A stretch of DNA of 64,000 nt from Cohnella sp. GbtcB17 (GTDB taxonomy: Bacteria; Bacillota; Bacilli; Paenibacillales; Paenibacillaceae). The notes beneath the pieces were generated by a model. It was not told the DNA's origin, did not search any database, and worked only from the letters and a program-made list of their open reading frames with translations. This document shows positions 53,669-62,517 of the stretch, piece after piece. Position numbers and translations under genes: made by a program. Numbering within the stretch: position 1 is the first letter of the stretch; every line of letters begins with the position of its first letter. Where the stretch lies: assembly GCF_019091135.1 (NCBI RefSeq), contig NZ_JAGXJW010000009.1, positions 44,443-108,442 of the forward strand, given 5' to 3'.

Positions 53669-56458
53669 ATGATAAAAAGTTTAAGAAAGTTGATTTTGTG
53701 CAGTTTGATCGCATCCCTGGCTTTAATGTCGTTGTACATGGTCCCTGCCCTGCAGCAGTCCGCGTCGGCTCAATCGTACAATAACTTGATCGTGAACAGC
53801 GGATTTGAAACCAATCTGTCGGGATGGGGAGGGAGCAGTACGACAAAAAGTGTCGATTCCACGACCTCCCACAGCGGATCGAAAAGCCTCAAGCACGTAT
53901 CCGATGCCACGAACAAGTGGAATGCCGTCGCCACGAGCAGTACTTGGAATGCCGTCGACGGCCAAAGCTTTCGTCTTGACGCCTATGCCAAGACGAGCCT
54001 GACGCAAGGCAGATACCAAATCGGCGTAAGGTGGATCAGTACGGCCGGGAGCACCATCGGCTACCAATTTTATTCGATTAAAAATTCAAGCAACTGGACA
54101 AGATCGGGCGGTACGTTCGTAGCTCCTGCCAATACGGCAAAGGTACAAGTCTACGTAGTCATGCCTCAATATTCCATAGGCACCGTCTGGTTGGACGATA
54201 TCACGCTCACTTCGGACAATCTGGCGCTGGACGCCGGCTTTGAACTGAACAACGGAAGCTGGAGAGGCAGCGGCCCCGAATTCAGCTACGATTCGACGAC
54301 CTTCCGAACGGGCGCCAAGTCGGGCAAGATCACCGGTTCTGCAAGTGCCTGGAACGTCATCGCTACAGATCCGGCCGTACACATTGCCAGCAACGAAAGC
54401 CAGGATTACGTTTTGAAGCTTTTCTCCAAAGATACGCTGACGTCAGGTACCTTCCGTATCGGATTGAGGTATATCGATGACGCGGGCAATTCAGTGGGCG
54501 CCTACAGCTTTACGACGGCGGCCAACGGTGCGAATTGGCACCAGACCGTCACGCCTGCGATGAAGACGCCTGCCGGAACGAAATACGTCCAAATCTACTT
54601 GTGGCTGTCGCAAAACGCGGTCGGGTCCGTGTGGGTGGACGATGTTGTCCTTGAATCGCAAAATCTCGAGCTGAATCCGGGTTTTGAAAGCGGCATGACC
54701 GATTGGAGCACAACGACCGGCGTCTTAGATACGAGCAATGCGTATCAGGGAACGAATTCCTTCAAGCTAACCGGCAGCGGCTCGGCAGGGGCGAATACGC
54801 TTGGCGGACATTTGGTGTCGGTCAGTCCGGGAGAGAGCTACAAGGTTCAATCCTACGTGAAGAGCAGTCTCACTTCAGGCGGATTAAAAATGGGGCTGCG
54901 CTTTATTCAAAAAAACGGGACCATCGTCTTGTCGGATGCGCTCATCGACGCTCCGCTCACGAGCGCTTGGAGCAAAGCGGGCGATGTGTTCACTGCCCCC
55001 GCAGATGCGGCGTTTATGCAGGTTTATTATGCGCTGAGCCCGGATGCGGCGGGATCCGTATGGATCGACAATGTCGTACTAAGCAGCGCGCCCACCCCGT
55101 TTATGTTCAGCATGACGGAAAAGCATGTGTGGAGCACGGAGTCCACCGTCACGACCAATTTCGCATTAAGCTTGACCGACGAGAATCTATCGGATTATAA
55201 AGTGAAGCTCGAAAGGTACGATTTTGGCGGGACGACCCCTGTCTTCACCAAAGAGTATACGACGCTCTCTCCGAACTTTTCGGACACGTTTAACGTATCG
55301 ACGCTTCCGATGGGGTATTCGATTTACAAAGCGCATTTGGTAAGGAAGAGCGACGGATTCGTCAAGGATACAGAGGTTCAGGAAGTGTTGAAGGCGGACA
55401 AGCTGACGTACCCGGCAATGCCCGACACCGTCAGCGTCACGACCAATGTCTACAAGGCAGTGCTGCTGAACGGAGACATATTTATGCCGCGTATTATGTA
55501 TTCGGTCGTGACCTCCAATACGACGGAGTATGCGGATCTTAAAGCGCAAGGATTTAATACGGTGCTCATTGGAGAAAGAGGCGGCATCAATTTCGCTACG
55601 GCTTTCTCCGACATTAAATCTTTCGGTTTAAAAGCCGCAGCCGCTCTATATCTCAATAATAACGTGGTCGACCTTACTTATATCGCGAGCAGGGTAAATA
55701 CGTACAAAGACGATCCGGCGCTGCTCTATTGGGTGCTGAACGACGAGCCAGACGGTCACGGAATATCCGCGGCGGCCATGCAGCAAGCGTACGATACGAT
55801 TAAAAGCATAGACCCCAATCACCCCGTATACGTCAACATGTCCACCAAAAACGTCGTCCAGGCGGGGACCTATACAAACGCAACGGACATTCTGTCCGCC
55901 GACTCTTATCCGGTTCCCGACTTCGATATTACGGATGTACGCGATATGACCGATGCCGTAGCGGCGACAGGCAAGCCGGTGAATATGGTAATGCAATCGT
56001 ACGGCTTGACCAATCGGGCGCCGCTTCCGGAGGAGACGCGGGCCATGACTTATCTGGCGATTAATCATGGCGCCAAATCGACGGGATTTTATGCCTATGA
56101 CGTATCGCCGCAGTGGTTTATGAAAACCGATAGTCCTCCGCTGTGGGCGATGTACAAAATTATGAATCAGGAACTGGAAGTGCTGAAGGATGTGATCGCG
56201 GCACCGGACGTCACGCAAGATATTGCTGCTTCCGCTTCGGAGCTCGATATCAAGGTGCGGGAATACAATGGCATCCGTTACCTGTTTGCGGTCAATACGA
56301 CGGGCCACCCGGTTACACCCGCGTTTTCGGGTACGGGTCTGACGGGCATCACGTCCGCTTCGCCGGTTTATGAAAGCAGGAGCTTGGCGGTAAGCGGCGG
56401 CTCCTACACGGACACCTTCTCGCCTTACATGGTTCACATCTATCAATTGCAAAGCTAG
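53669..56458 (+). CDS. Secreted protein with three CBM4/9-like modules and a glycosidase-like barrel
   Basis: 929 residues. The signal peptide ends near residue 35 (SASAQS). Three modules of about 145 residues follow (38-182, 182-330, 330-472); each starts N-x-GFE...W and ends with GSVW-(L/I/V)-D-(D/N)-(I/V)-x-L, the CBM4/9 jelly-roll pattern. After a beta-domain comes an apparent TIM barrel (about 600-860) with LLYWVLNDEPDG near residue 690, whose Glu resembles an acid/base residue, and a second conserved strand VNMVMQSYG. It ends without an anchor. AAGGAGG precedes the ATG. Control elements link it to the IclR locus, so it probably starts extracellular breakdown of the same glycan. No GH family is assigned. 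Confidence 0.78.
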   Translation: MIKSLRKLILCSLIASLALMSLYMVPALQQSASAQSYNNLIVNSGFETNLSGWGGSSTTKSVDSTTSHSGSKSLKHVSDATNKWNAVATSSTWNAVDGQSFRLDAYAKTSLTQGRYQIGVRWISTAGSTIGYQFYSIKNSSNWTRSGGTFVAPANTAKVQVYVVMPQYSIGTVWLDDITLTSDNLALDAGFELNNGSWRGSGPEFSYDSTTFRTGAKSGKITGSASAWNVIATDPAVHIASNESQDYVLKLFSKDTLTSGTFRIGLRYIDDAGNSVGAYSFTTAANGANWHQTVTPAMKTPAGTKYVQIYLWLSQNAVGSVWVDDVVLESQNLELNPGFESGMTDWSTTTGVLDTSNAYQGTNSFKLTGSGSAGANTLGGHLVSVSPGESYKVQSYVKSSLTSGGLKMGLRFIQKNGTIVLSDALIDAPLTSAWSKAGDVFTAPADAAFMQVYYALSPDAAGSVWIDNVVLSSAPTPFMFSMTEKHVWSTESTVTTNFALSLTDENLSDYKVKLERYDFGGTTPVFTKEYTTLSPNFSDTFNVSTLPMGYSIYKAHLVRKSDGFVKDTEVQEVLKADKLTYPAMPDTVSVTTNVYKAVLLNGDIFMPRIMYSVVTSNTTEYADLKAQGFNTVLIGERGGINFATAFSDIKSFGLKAAAALYLNNNVVDLTYIASRVNTYKDDPALLYWVLNDEPDGHGISAAAMQQAYDTIKSIDPNHPVYVNMSTKNVVQAGTYTNATDILSADSYPVPDFDITDVRDMTDAVAATGKPVNMVMQSYGLTNRAPLPEETRAMTYLAINHGAKSTGFYAYDVSPQWFMKTDSPPLWAMYKIMNQELEVLKDVIAAPDVTQDIAASASELDIKVREYNGIRYLFAVNTTGHPVTPAFSGTGLTGITSASPVYESRSLAVSGGSYTDTFSPYMVHIYQLQS

Positions 56459-56470
56459 TTGGAGCGACAA

Positions 56471-56516
56471 GACTGGAGAATGCACGGGATTTCCCGGGCG
56501 TTCTCCAGTCTTTTTT
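56471..56516 (+). terminator. Rho-independent terminator
   Basis: GACTGGAGAA (56471-56480) pairs perfectly with TTCTCCAGTC (56501-56510) and is followed by six T residues. An inner CGGGA/TCCCG stem strengthens it. Confidence 0.88.
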
Positions 56517-57121
56517 AGTTCTCGGAGAAATCGCGGCAAACGCAAGCTGCGGGCAACCGTTACATGCGAGCCGGATTTGGGGTGTCGGACTCAGGAGTCG
56601 CTATTTCTTTAAAATCGGTCCGAAGGGCGATCGTATCGGACTGGAGGGACGTTATGAATCCGGATCGAGGCCCAAAAAGGCCTATAATCCCGCAATAACG
56701 GCTACTGGGTCCGCAAGCGGACCGTGACCAGCGAAAGGAGCAAGAATAAGGGCTCCCCGGTCCGCGGAAAATTAATGCAAACAAACGCACAAGGATATGC
56801 ATGGAGGCCTAAACAGGGCTCAACTATAATAAAAACGCGGCAAGCTGAATGCGCTTACAACAAATCGCTCCGGCGGCAGCATATCACCGATGATTTTACT
56901 TGTCCCCTAACAATATTCCCTTCAATAAACAGGGGCACCGATCTAGTATAGGGATTGTGAATCCGCAGCCCCCTGGATCTTCAAATCCGGCTCGTTCGCA
57001 GTAAGGAATTGAAAGCGCTTTATACAATTGGTGAATGCGGCAAAACGCACCCACAGGCATCGGCACTAATACCGCTTATGGCGGTAATGTGTATATATTT
57101 TTTCAAGGAGGTTTCAGGAAA
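56517..57121 (+). other. Gene-free leader region before the beta-helix gene
   Basis: About 600 bases without a supported gene. It holds a perfect hairpin GGTCCGC/GCGGACC (56708-56723), two TATAAT-like hexamers (one at 56825-56830) without good -35 partners, a cre-like palindrome at 57010-57023 and a small hairpin TACCGC/GCGGTA shortly before the ribosome binding site. I compared it by eye with c-di-GMP riboswitch consensus elements and saw no match. Confidence 0.4.
57010..57023. promoter_or_regulatory. Perfect AAAGCGCTTT palindrome (cre-like)
   Basis: TGAAAGCGCTTTAT contains a perfect 10-base palindrome and matches 8 of 10 informative cre positions. It lies about 100 bases before the beta-helix gene start. 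CcpA or another LacI-family protein may bind it. Confidence 0.4.
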
Positions 57122-60100
57122 GTGAGAAAAAGAGCGTTAGTCTGGATGATGACTCTGGTTATGGCATTTTCTATGCTGCCATTTGCAGGGGCGGCAGCCG
57201 CTGCCGACGGCGGCACGCCGAGCGCAACGATCTATGTCGCTCCCACCGGCAACGACGATACGGGCAACGGCTCGCAAGCGAAGCCGTACAAAACGATTGG
57301 CAAGGCCAAAGCAGTCGTCAGGACGATGCCCAAGACCGGCGGCGATATCGTCGTTCAAATCGCGGACGGATTTTATTCGCTGGACGAAACCCTCGTTTTC
57401 ACGAAGGAGGATTCCGGAAGCGCAACCAGCACGATTCGCTACGAGGCGGCGCCTGGCGCGCAGCCGGTCGTCAGCGCCGGTCAAATGCTGGAAAAAGGCG
57501 TCTGGACGGAAGCTGTCGGCCTGACGCAGACAAACGGGCTAAAAGCGTATAAAACGACCTTGAACCGGAGCGACAAGCTTCGCGCGATCTATGTCAACGA
57601 CAAGCGGGCCAACATGACGACGAGTGCGCAAATCGCATCGGGCAACAGAACCGTCACGGGTACGCCTACCGTCAGCTTCACTTCGGCCGACAACCCTTGG
57701 GCGTGGCAGAACGGCAGCAACATCCGGGGCGGCATCGTCTTCGATGCCAGCGTAGGTCTGACGACCGACACGAAAAACCCGCAGAACATCGAAGCCGAAA
57801 GCATGGGGGGCTCCACTGCCAGATGGGCGAGGCCTTTTGTCACCTTCGCGTCGATCGAACAGGCGCCGGCAGCCAGCGGCAAGCCAGGCGGCGTCATGCT
57901 CCGGTTCCAGATGCCGTATGGCGCGATCTCCCAGTCTTTGGGCAACAATACGCAATACAATCCGGGCAACAATCAAGTCATCCGCAACGCCTTCGAGTTC
58001 CTCAACAAGCGCGGCGACTTCTACTTCGACCAGGCGGAGAGCACGCTCTACTACATCCCGCTCGAAGGCGAGGATATCAATACCGCCGAGGTGGTCATTC
58101 CAAGGCTGGAGACGGTCGTCGACATCCGGGGCATCCCTGTGGGAGACCGGCTGAACCCGATTGCGGGCTCGGACGACGGACGCGTCAAAAACATCACCTT
58201 TAACGGGCTGAAGTTTGCCCATACCGATTACAAGCTGTTCGAACTGACGGGCACCTATACATATAGCGACGGAACCGGTCCGGTGACGACCAGTTCGCGC
58301 GGCTATGCGTCCGTTCAAGGCTCTATCGTAAATAAAGTTTACTTCCCGAGCAGCATCAACTGGCATGAGACGTTTTACCGCGGGTATGACATACCGCCTG
58401 CGGCGGTCATGATCAACGCGGCGCGGAACATCAAGGTGCTGAACGGCGAGATCGGGCTTGCCGGATTTAACGGCATTCATATTGAAAACGATGTCAAGGA
58501 TATCGAGGTGACGGGCAACTATATTGTCGATACGCTCGCCTCCGGCATTGTCGTCGGACATCCGCAGCATATCTACGAAAACGATCAGGCGATCAAGCAT
58601 GAATCGAGCGTCTCGATCTCCGGTACGCCGATCAGAAGCTGGGCCGGCGTCGACAAGGAGAAATTCGCGGCGGGTACGGAAGCCGTGCCGGAAAACATTT
58701 ATATTACGAACAACTTCTTGTACAGAACCTGCTACGGGTTCCCAGGCGCCAACGCGCTGGCCTCGTTCTATACGACCAACATGCAGGTGCTGCACAACTA
58801 TATTTACGACACGACTTACGGCGCCATGAGCATCGGCTGGGGCTGGGACGAGTACGACGGCTTCGGCTTCACTGCCCAAGGCACCAACAAGACCGGCGGT
58901 CCCTACCATGGCACGCATGAAACGAGCATCGCCAGGTCTCCGGACATTACGACAACGTCGAGAAACAACAAAATCAATTACAATCGGATCGAGGAAATTT
59001 GTACGGTCGTTAACGACTCGGGCGCCATTTACTCGCTGGGTCGGCAGGGCGATCCGGGCAACTTGCCGGGCGGCGGCACGTGGGACACCGTCAACAACCT
59101 GACCAACGACCCCGTCACCGACAAGAACAGCAACTGGAATCCCGACAACTGGACGAATTTTACCGAGATGAACTACAACTTCCTGAACCCGAATCCGACC
59201 GACAAACCGACGACCTCCAACAACTGGACGAACGGGTTCCATCCGGACGAAGGCAGCACATTTATCAAGATGATCGGCAACGTCATACAATCCAAGCTCT
59301 CCCATGCTCCCGGACAGAGCCGTCTGTTCGAGTTCAACAACTGGAAGCGCAAGAGCGACATGATTGCCGTCGACGGTTATGTGGACGGCAACAACAATCA
59401 GAATGGCGCTCCACGCATCGTGAACAACAACTTCAAGAGCGAAGCCCGCATCTGGCCGGTCAAGGGCAACGAGATCGTATTGAATTCGGGTCTGACGAAC
59501 GAATATACGCACATGATCCCGAGAAGCCTCATTGCCGATACCGAGTTCGAGCTGGCTTCCAACGTCATCCTGGGCAAGGGCGAGAAGCTGAACCGCAGAG
59601 GTCTGCTCAAAGCGCAGGACACGGTCTGGCTGGCGCCCGCGAACACGACGACGTTTAGCGAAGGCAACACGATGACAAAGGCGGCCGGCGACGCCAATTC
59701 CATCAAAGCGCCGAATGCCGCAGGGGAATACAAGCTGTATATTCAGTACGGAGACGGCAAAGCAACGGCTACCTCCAAATATACAGTATACGTCGACCAG
59801 AGCGCTGCGGCGGTCAATGTCAACGACGGAGATCAATACGAAGTATCGGCGGTGCGTCCGCTTGAACTGACACTGGGCGCAGGCTACACCTTCAAGCTCA
59901 ATGGCAATGCGGTGACGAGCGGGTACAAGATCGCTACCGAAGGAACCTGGAACTTGATCGGCAGCACGACGACTGAGCCGAACGCGATCAACGTCACCTT
60001 CACCACCACGATATCGGTGGCCAACAAGCTGCTTCCGGCCGACGTGTCGGTGGCACCCGGCGGCCAAGTCAGATTTGCGCTCGACTTGAACGATCCGACG

Positions 60101-62344
60101 AAAAAGATATGGATCTCCTCGTCAAGCGGCGGACACTTCGACGGCGGCGACGACGAGACGGTGACCTCCGGCGACAAGGTCGGGATGACGGCGCCTGCGC
60201 TGCCCGGTCCGTACATCATTTATGTGCTGGCGGAAGACGGCGAAGTGCTCAGTCAGTCGCACGCTCGTGTCGTGGTGACGGATACGACACTTGCAGATAT
60301 TCCTCGAGAAGGTCTCGACTTATGGCTCAAGGCCGACGAGGGCGTGGAAAGAGACGGCAGCGGCAACGTGACCGGATGGACGAATATGGGAAGTGTCCCG
60401 GCGAAGCTCGTCCCTGCGAACGTCCCCGGCAGCGGCGGCGACAATCTGGGAACGCCGACCGGCAATCCCACGATTAAGAAAGACGTATACGACTATGTAG
60501 ATTTCGCGGCGAACGCCAGGCCGCTTAAAGCTGCCGGCTTCAAAAATTACAACGGCAGCACGAAGATGACGATCTACACGCTGGTTAAGCCGACTACCAC
60601 GGCCAACAACTCCAGCGACCAAAGCGGCCTCGTTTATTTCGGATTAAACGAAGCTTATCAGACATGGGCCGCCAACGACGGGTGGAGCGGTATTAACCTC
60701 GGCGTAGGAACGAACAGAGTCAACCTCCGCTTCGGCAACGCGGACGGCAGCGTATCCGGCGGCGGGCAGTCCATCGCCACGTCGGCCACGAACGACCTGG
60801 TCAGTGTCCGGGCGCAGCTCGATGGAACGAACAGAGCTGTGTATGTGAACAACAACTCTATCGGCACCGGAACCAACGCCAAGGCGCTGACAGGGAACCG
60901 ATCGGATCTGGGCGTAGGCTACACGATGGCGGCTGCGACTCCGTATCGTTTCATGGGCAGAGTGCTGCAGGTTCTCATCTACGATCGTGTACTGACGGCT
61001 GAGGAAGTTGCGAAAATCGAAACCTACTTTAGCGAAGTCAAAGCAGGCCGCGGCGGCGCCGCAAACCCAAGCGTTCCGGCGAGCGTCGACAAAACGCTGC
61101 TGACCGCCTTGATCGGAACCGTCGATAACCTGGACCAAACGAAGTATACGGCCGACTCGTGGAATGTATTTGCAAACGCTTTAACAACGGCCCAAGCGGC
61201 CGTCTCGAACGGCGCGATCGGGCAGGATGCAGCGGACGATGCATACTACGCGCTGCGCGGCGCGATCAAATCGCTTCAACTGTATACGGAGCTGGTCGTC
61301 ACCGGCGAGGGGGGAGCGACCTCCATCACGACGAAAAACGGCACGCTGCAAATGTCTGCCGGAGTGCCCGCCGTATGGTCCGTAACCGCAGAGGACGGTT
61401 CGGAGACGCAAGCGGCGATCATCAGCGAGACGGGCTTGCTGACGGCCAAAAAGAACGGCGTCGTAAAAGTAACGGCAAAAGCCAGCGACTCCGGTTTGAG
61501 CGGCTTCGCGCTGATCACGATCAGCGGGCAAGAAGGCGCGCTGCTGAGCGGACCGTCGTCCGTCTTGTCCGGCGAGCCGTTCAAGCTGAACTTCGGCTTG
61601 AACAACCTGACGTCGGAGGTATATGCGATCGATCTGACCGTTCGATACGATGCAGACAAGGTAGAGTACGTGTCGGGCGTCTCTCTGGTGGACGGCTTCT
61701 CGATCGTGCTTGACCAGGAAGGCACTTCGGGCGGCGAGGCCAAGATCCGATTCCTTGCCGCAGGCTCGGGTCAGGCCATCTCCAATACGGATAAATTGCT
61801 GGAGCTGAGCTTCAAGGCGAAAACAGTCGCCACGGCAGTCGAGGCGAACGCCATCAAAGTCGAAAACGTCGTCATCTCTGACGGCGTCACGGAAACACCG
61901 GTAAGCGCCGCCAGCCATAATGTGGCGATCGCGCTTAACGACAAAGCGGCGCTGAGCGCGGCTATTTCCGCGGCCGACAACCTCTTGACCGGCGCGATGG
62001 AAGGCACGTTCCTTGGACAATATGCGCCAGGCTCCAAAGCGCTGCTGCAAGCGAAGCTGACTGCGGCCAGGGACGCACTGGCCGATCCCGATCTGTCTCA
62101 GGCCGGCATTCAAGAGGCGGTGACGGCTTTGACGGACGCGACCTCCGCGTTCAGCGGATCTCTGAAAACGCTGGCTGGCGCAAGTACGGTGACCATCGGA
62201 GATCTGGCGGTCATCGGCAAGTACTACGGGCAAAGCAGCGCGGACGTCAATTGGACGCTGTACAAGGCGCTCGGTATTACGACGCCGCGCCCGATCGGGA
62301 TTCAGGATCTGGCTGCGGTCGCTCAACGGATCATGAGCAACTGA
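57122..62344 (+). CDS. Secreted parallel beta-helix enzyme with LamG, FIVAR, cohesin and degenerate dockerin domains
   Basis: 1740 residues from a GTG at 57122 with CAAGGAGG ten bases upstream; the frame opens earlier at 57035 without support. A signal peptide (to about residue 30) leads to a right-handed beta-helix domain (about 35-820) beginning ATIYVAPTGNDDTGNGS, as in GH141/GH110-like and lyase-type enzymes. Then come Ig-like modules of the W-x-AP type (about 829-1060), a LamG-like domain starting LWLKADEG (1067-1300), a FIVAR helix bundle (1320-1386), a Big_2-like domain, a cohesin domain (1473-1590), a second FIVAR and a dockerin-like end (IGDLAVIGKYYG, IQDLAAVAQRIM). The dockerin lacks most calcium-binding Asp/Asn residues. 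It probably attacks a complex plant glycan; substrate unknown. Confidence 0.78.
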   Translation: MRKRALVWMMTLVMAFSMLPFAGAAAAADGGTPSATIYVAPTGNDDTGNGSQAKPYKTIGKAKAVVRTMPKTGGDIVVQIADGFYSLDETLVFTKEDSGSATSTIRYEAAPGAQPVVSAGQMLEKGVWTEAVGLTQTNGLKAYKTTLNRSDKLRAIYVNDKRANMTTSAQIASGNRTVTGTPTVSFTSADNPWAWQNGSNIRGGIVFDASVGLTTDTKNPQNIEAESMGGSTARWARPFVTFASIEQAPAASGKPGGVMLRFQMPYGAISQSLGNNTQYNPGNNQVIRNAFEFLNKRGDFYFDQAESTLYYIPLEGEDINTAEVVIPRLETVVDIRGIPVGDRLNPIAGSDDGRVKNITFNGLKFAHTDYKLFELTGTYTYSDGTGPVTTSSRGYASVQGSIVNKVYFPSSINWHETFYRGYDIPPAAVMINAARNIKVLNGEIGLAGFNGIHIENDVKDIEVTGNYIVDTLASGIVVGHPQHIYENDQAIKHESSVSISGTPIRSWAGVDKEKFAAGTEAVPENIYITNNFLYRTCYGFPGANALASFYTTNMQVLHNYIYDTTYGAMSIGWGWDEYDGFGFTAQGTNKTGGPYHGTHETSIARSPDITTTSRNNKINYNRIEEICTVVNDSGAIYSLGRQGDPGNLPGGGTWDTVNNLTNDPVTDKNSNWNPDNWTNFTEMNYNFLNPNPTDKPTTSNNWTNGFHPDEGSTFIKMIGNVIQSKLSHAPGQSRLFEFNNWKRKSDMIAVDGYVDGNNNQNGAPRIVNNNFKSEARIWPVKGNEIVLNSGLTNEYTHMIPRSLIADTEFELASNVILGKGEKLNRRGLLKAQDTVWLAPANTTTFSEGNTMTKAAGDANSIKAPNAAGEYKLYIQYGDGKATATSKYTVYVDQSAAAVNVNDGDQYEVSAVRPLELTLGAGYTFKLNGNAVTSGYKIATEGTWNLIGSTTTEPNAINVTFTTTISVANKLLPADVSVAPGGQVRFALDLNDPTKKIWISSSSGGHFDGGDDETVTSGDKVGMTAPALPGPYIIYVLAEDGEVLSQSHARVVVTDTTLADIPREGLDLWLKADEGVERDGSGNVTGWTNMGSVPAKLVPANVPGSGGDNLGTPTGNPTIKKDVYDYVDFAANARPLKAAGFKNYNGSTKMTIYTLVKPTTTANNSSDQSGLVYFGLNEAYQTWAANDGWSGINLGVGTNRVNLRFGNADGSVSGGGQSIATSATNDLVSVRAQLDGTNRAVYVNNNSIGTGTNAKALTGNRSDLGVGYTMAAATPYRFMGRVLQVLIYDRVLTAEEVAKIETYFSEVKAGRGGAANPSVPASVDKTLLTALIGTVDNLDQTKYTADSWNVFANALTTAQAAVSNGAIGQDAADDAYYALRGAIKSLQLYTELVVTGEGGATSITTKNGTLQMSAGVPAVWSVTAEDGSETQAAIISETGLLTAKKNGVVKVTAKASDSGLSGFALITISGQEGALLSGPSSVLSGEPFKLNFGLNNLTSEVYAIDLTVRYDADKVEYVSGVSLVDGFSIVLDQEGTSGGEAKIRFLAAGSGQAISNTDKLLELSFKAKTVATAVEANAIKVENVVISDGVTETPVSAASHNVAIALNDKAALSAAISAADNLLTGAMEGTFLGQYAPGSKALLQAKLTAARDALADPDLSQAGIQEAVTALTDATSAFSGSLKTLAGASTVTIGDLAVIGKYYGQSSADVNWTLYKALGITTPRPIGIQDLAAVAQRIMSN

Positions 62345-62414
62345 CGCATCATTGGCAACTAACGCATCATTGGCAACTAACGCATCAGGGGGAACTCACG
62401 CATCTTGGGAAATT
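62344..62414 (+). repeat. Four 18-bp tandem repeats at the stop codon
   Basis: An 18-base unit, ACGCATCATTGGCAACTA, occurs exactly at 62344-62361 and 62362-62379, then with changes at 62380-62397 and 62398-62414. The array starts at the last base of the TGA stop codon. It is too short and has no unique spacers to be a CRISPR. Confidence 0.75.
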
Positions 62415-62460
62415 GGCAGTAATCGAATCGCTTCTAAAATTATCGTTAAGCTGATTGGTC

Positions 62461-62488
62461 GGGAGGAGGCGCTTTGGCGCCTTCCTCC
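62461..62488 (+). terminator. Hairpin between the beta-helix and cohesin-SLH genes
   Basis: GGGAGGA and GGCGC pair with GCGCC and TCCTCCC around TTTG with one bulge. No T run follows, so it may be a weak terminator or an mRNA stabiliser within an operon. Confidence 0.45.
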
Positions 62489-62517
62489 CCCCATCTATTT
62501 GGAAAGGAAGTTGGCGA

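Noticed and set aside
56517-57121. Riboswitch in the long leader before the beta-helix gene
   Set aside because: No match to conserved c-di-GMP riboswitch elements could be seen; only simple hairpins are present.
57539-60067. 842-codon open frame on the reverse strand opposite the beta-helix gene
   Set aside because: It is a codon-bias shadow of a GC-rich gene; its product is Arg/Val/Asp-rich without domain pattern and the forward strand has clear homology.
62344-62414. Short tandem repeats considered as a CRISPR array
   Set aside because: The repeat is 18 bases, directly contiguous and without spacers.
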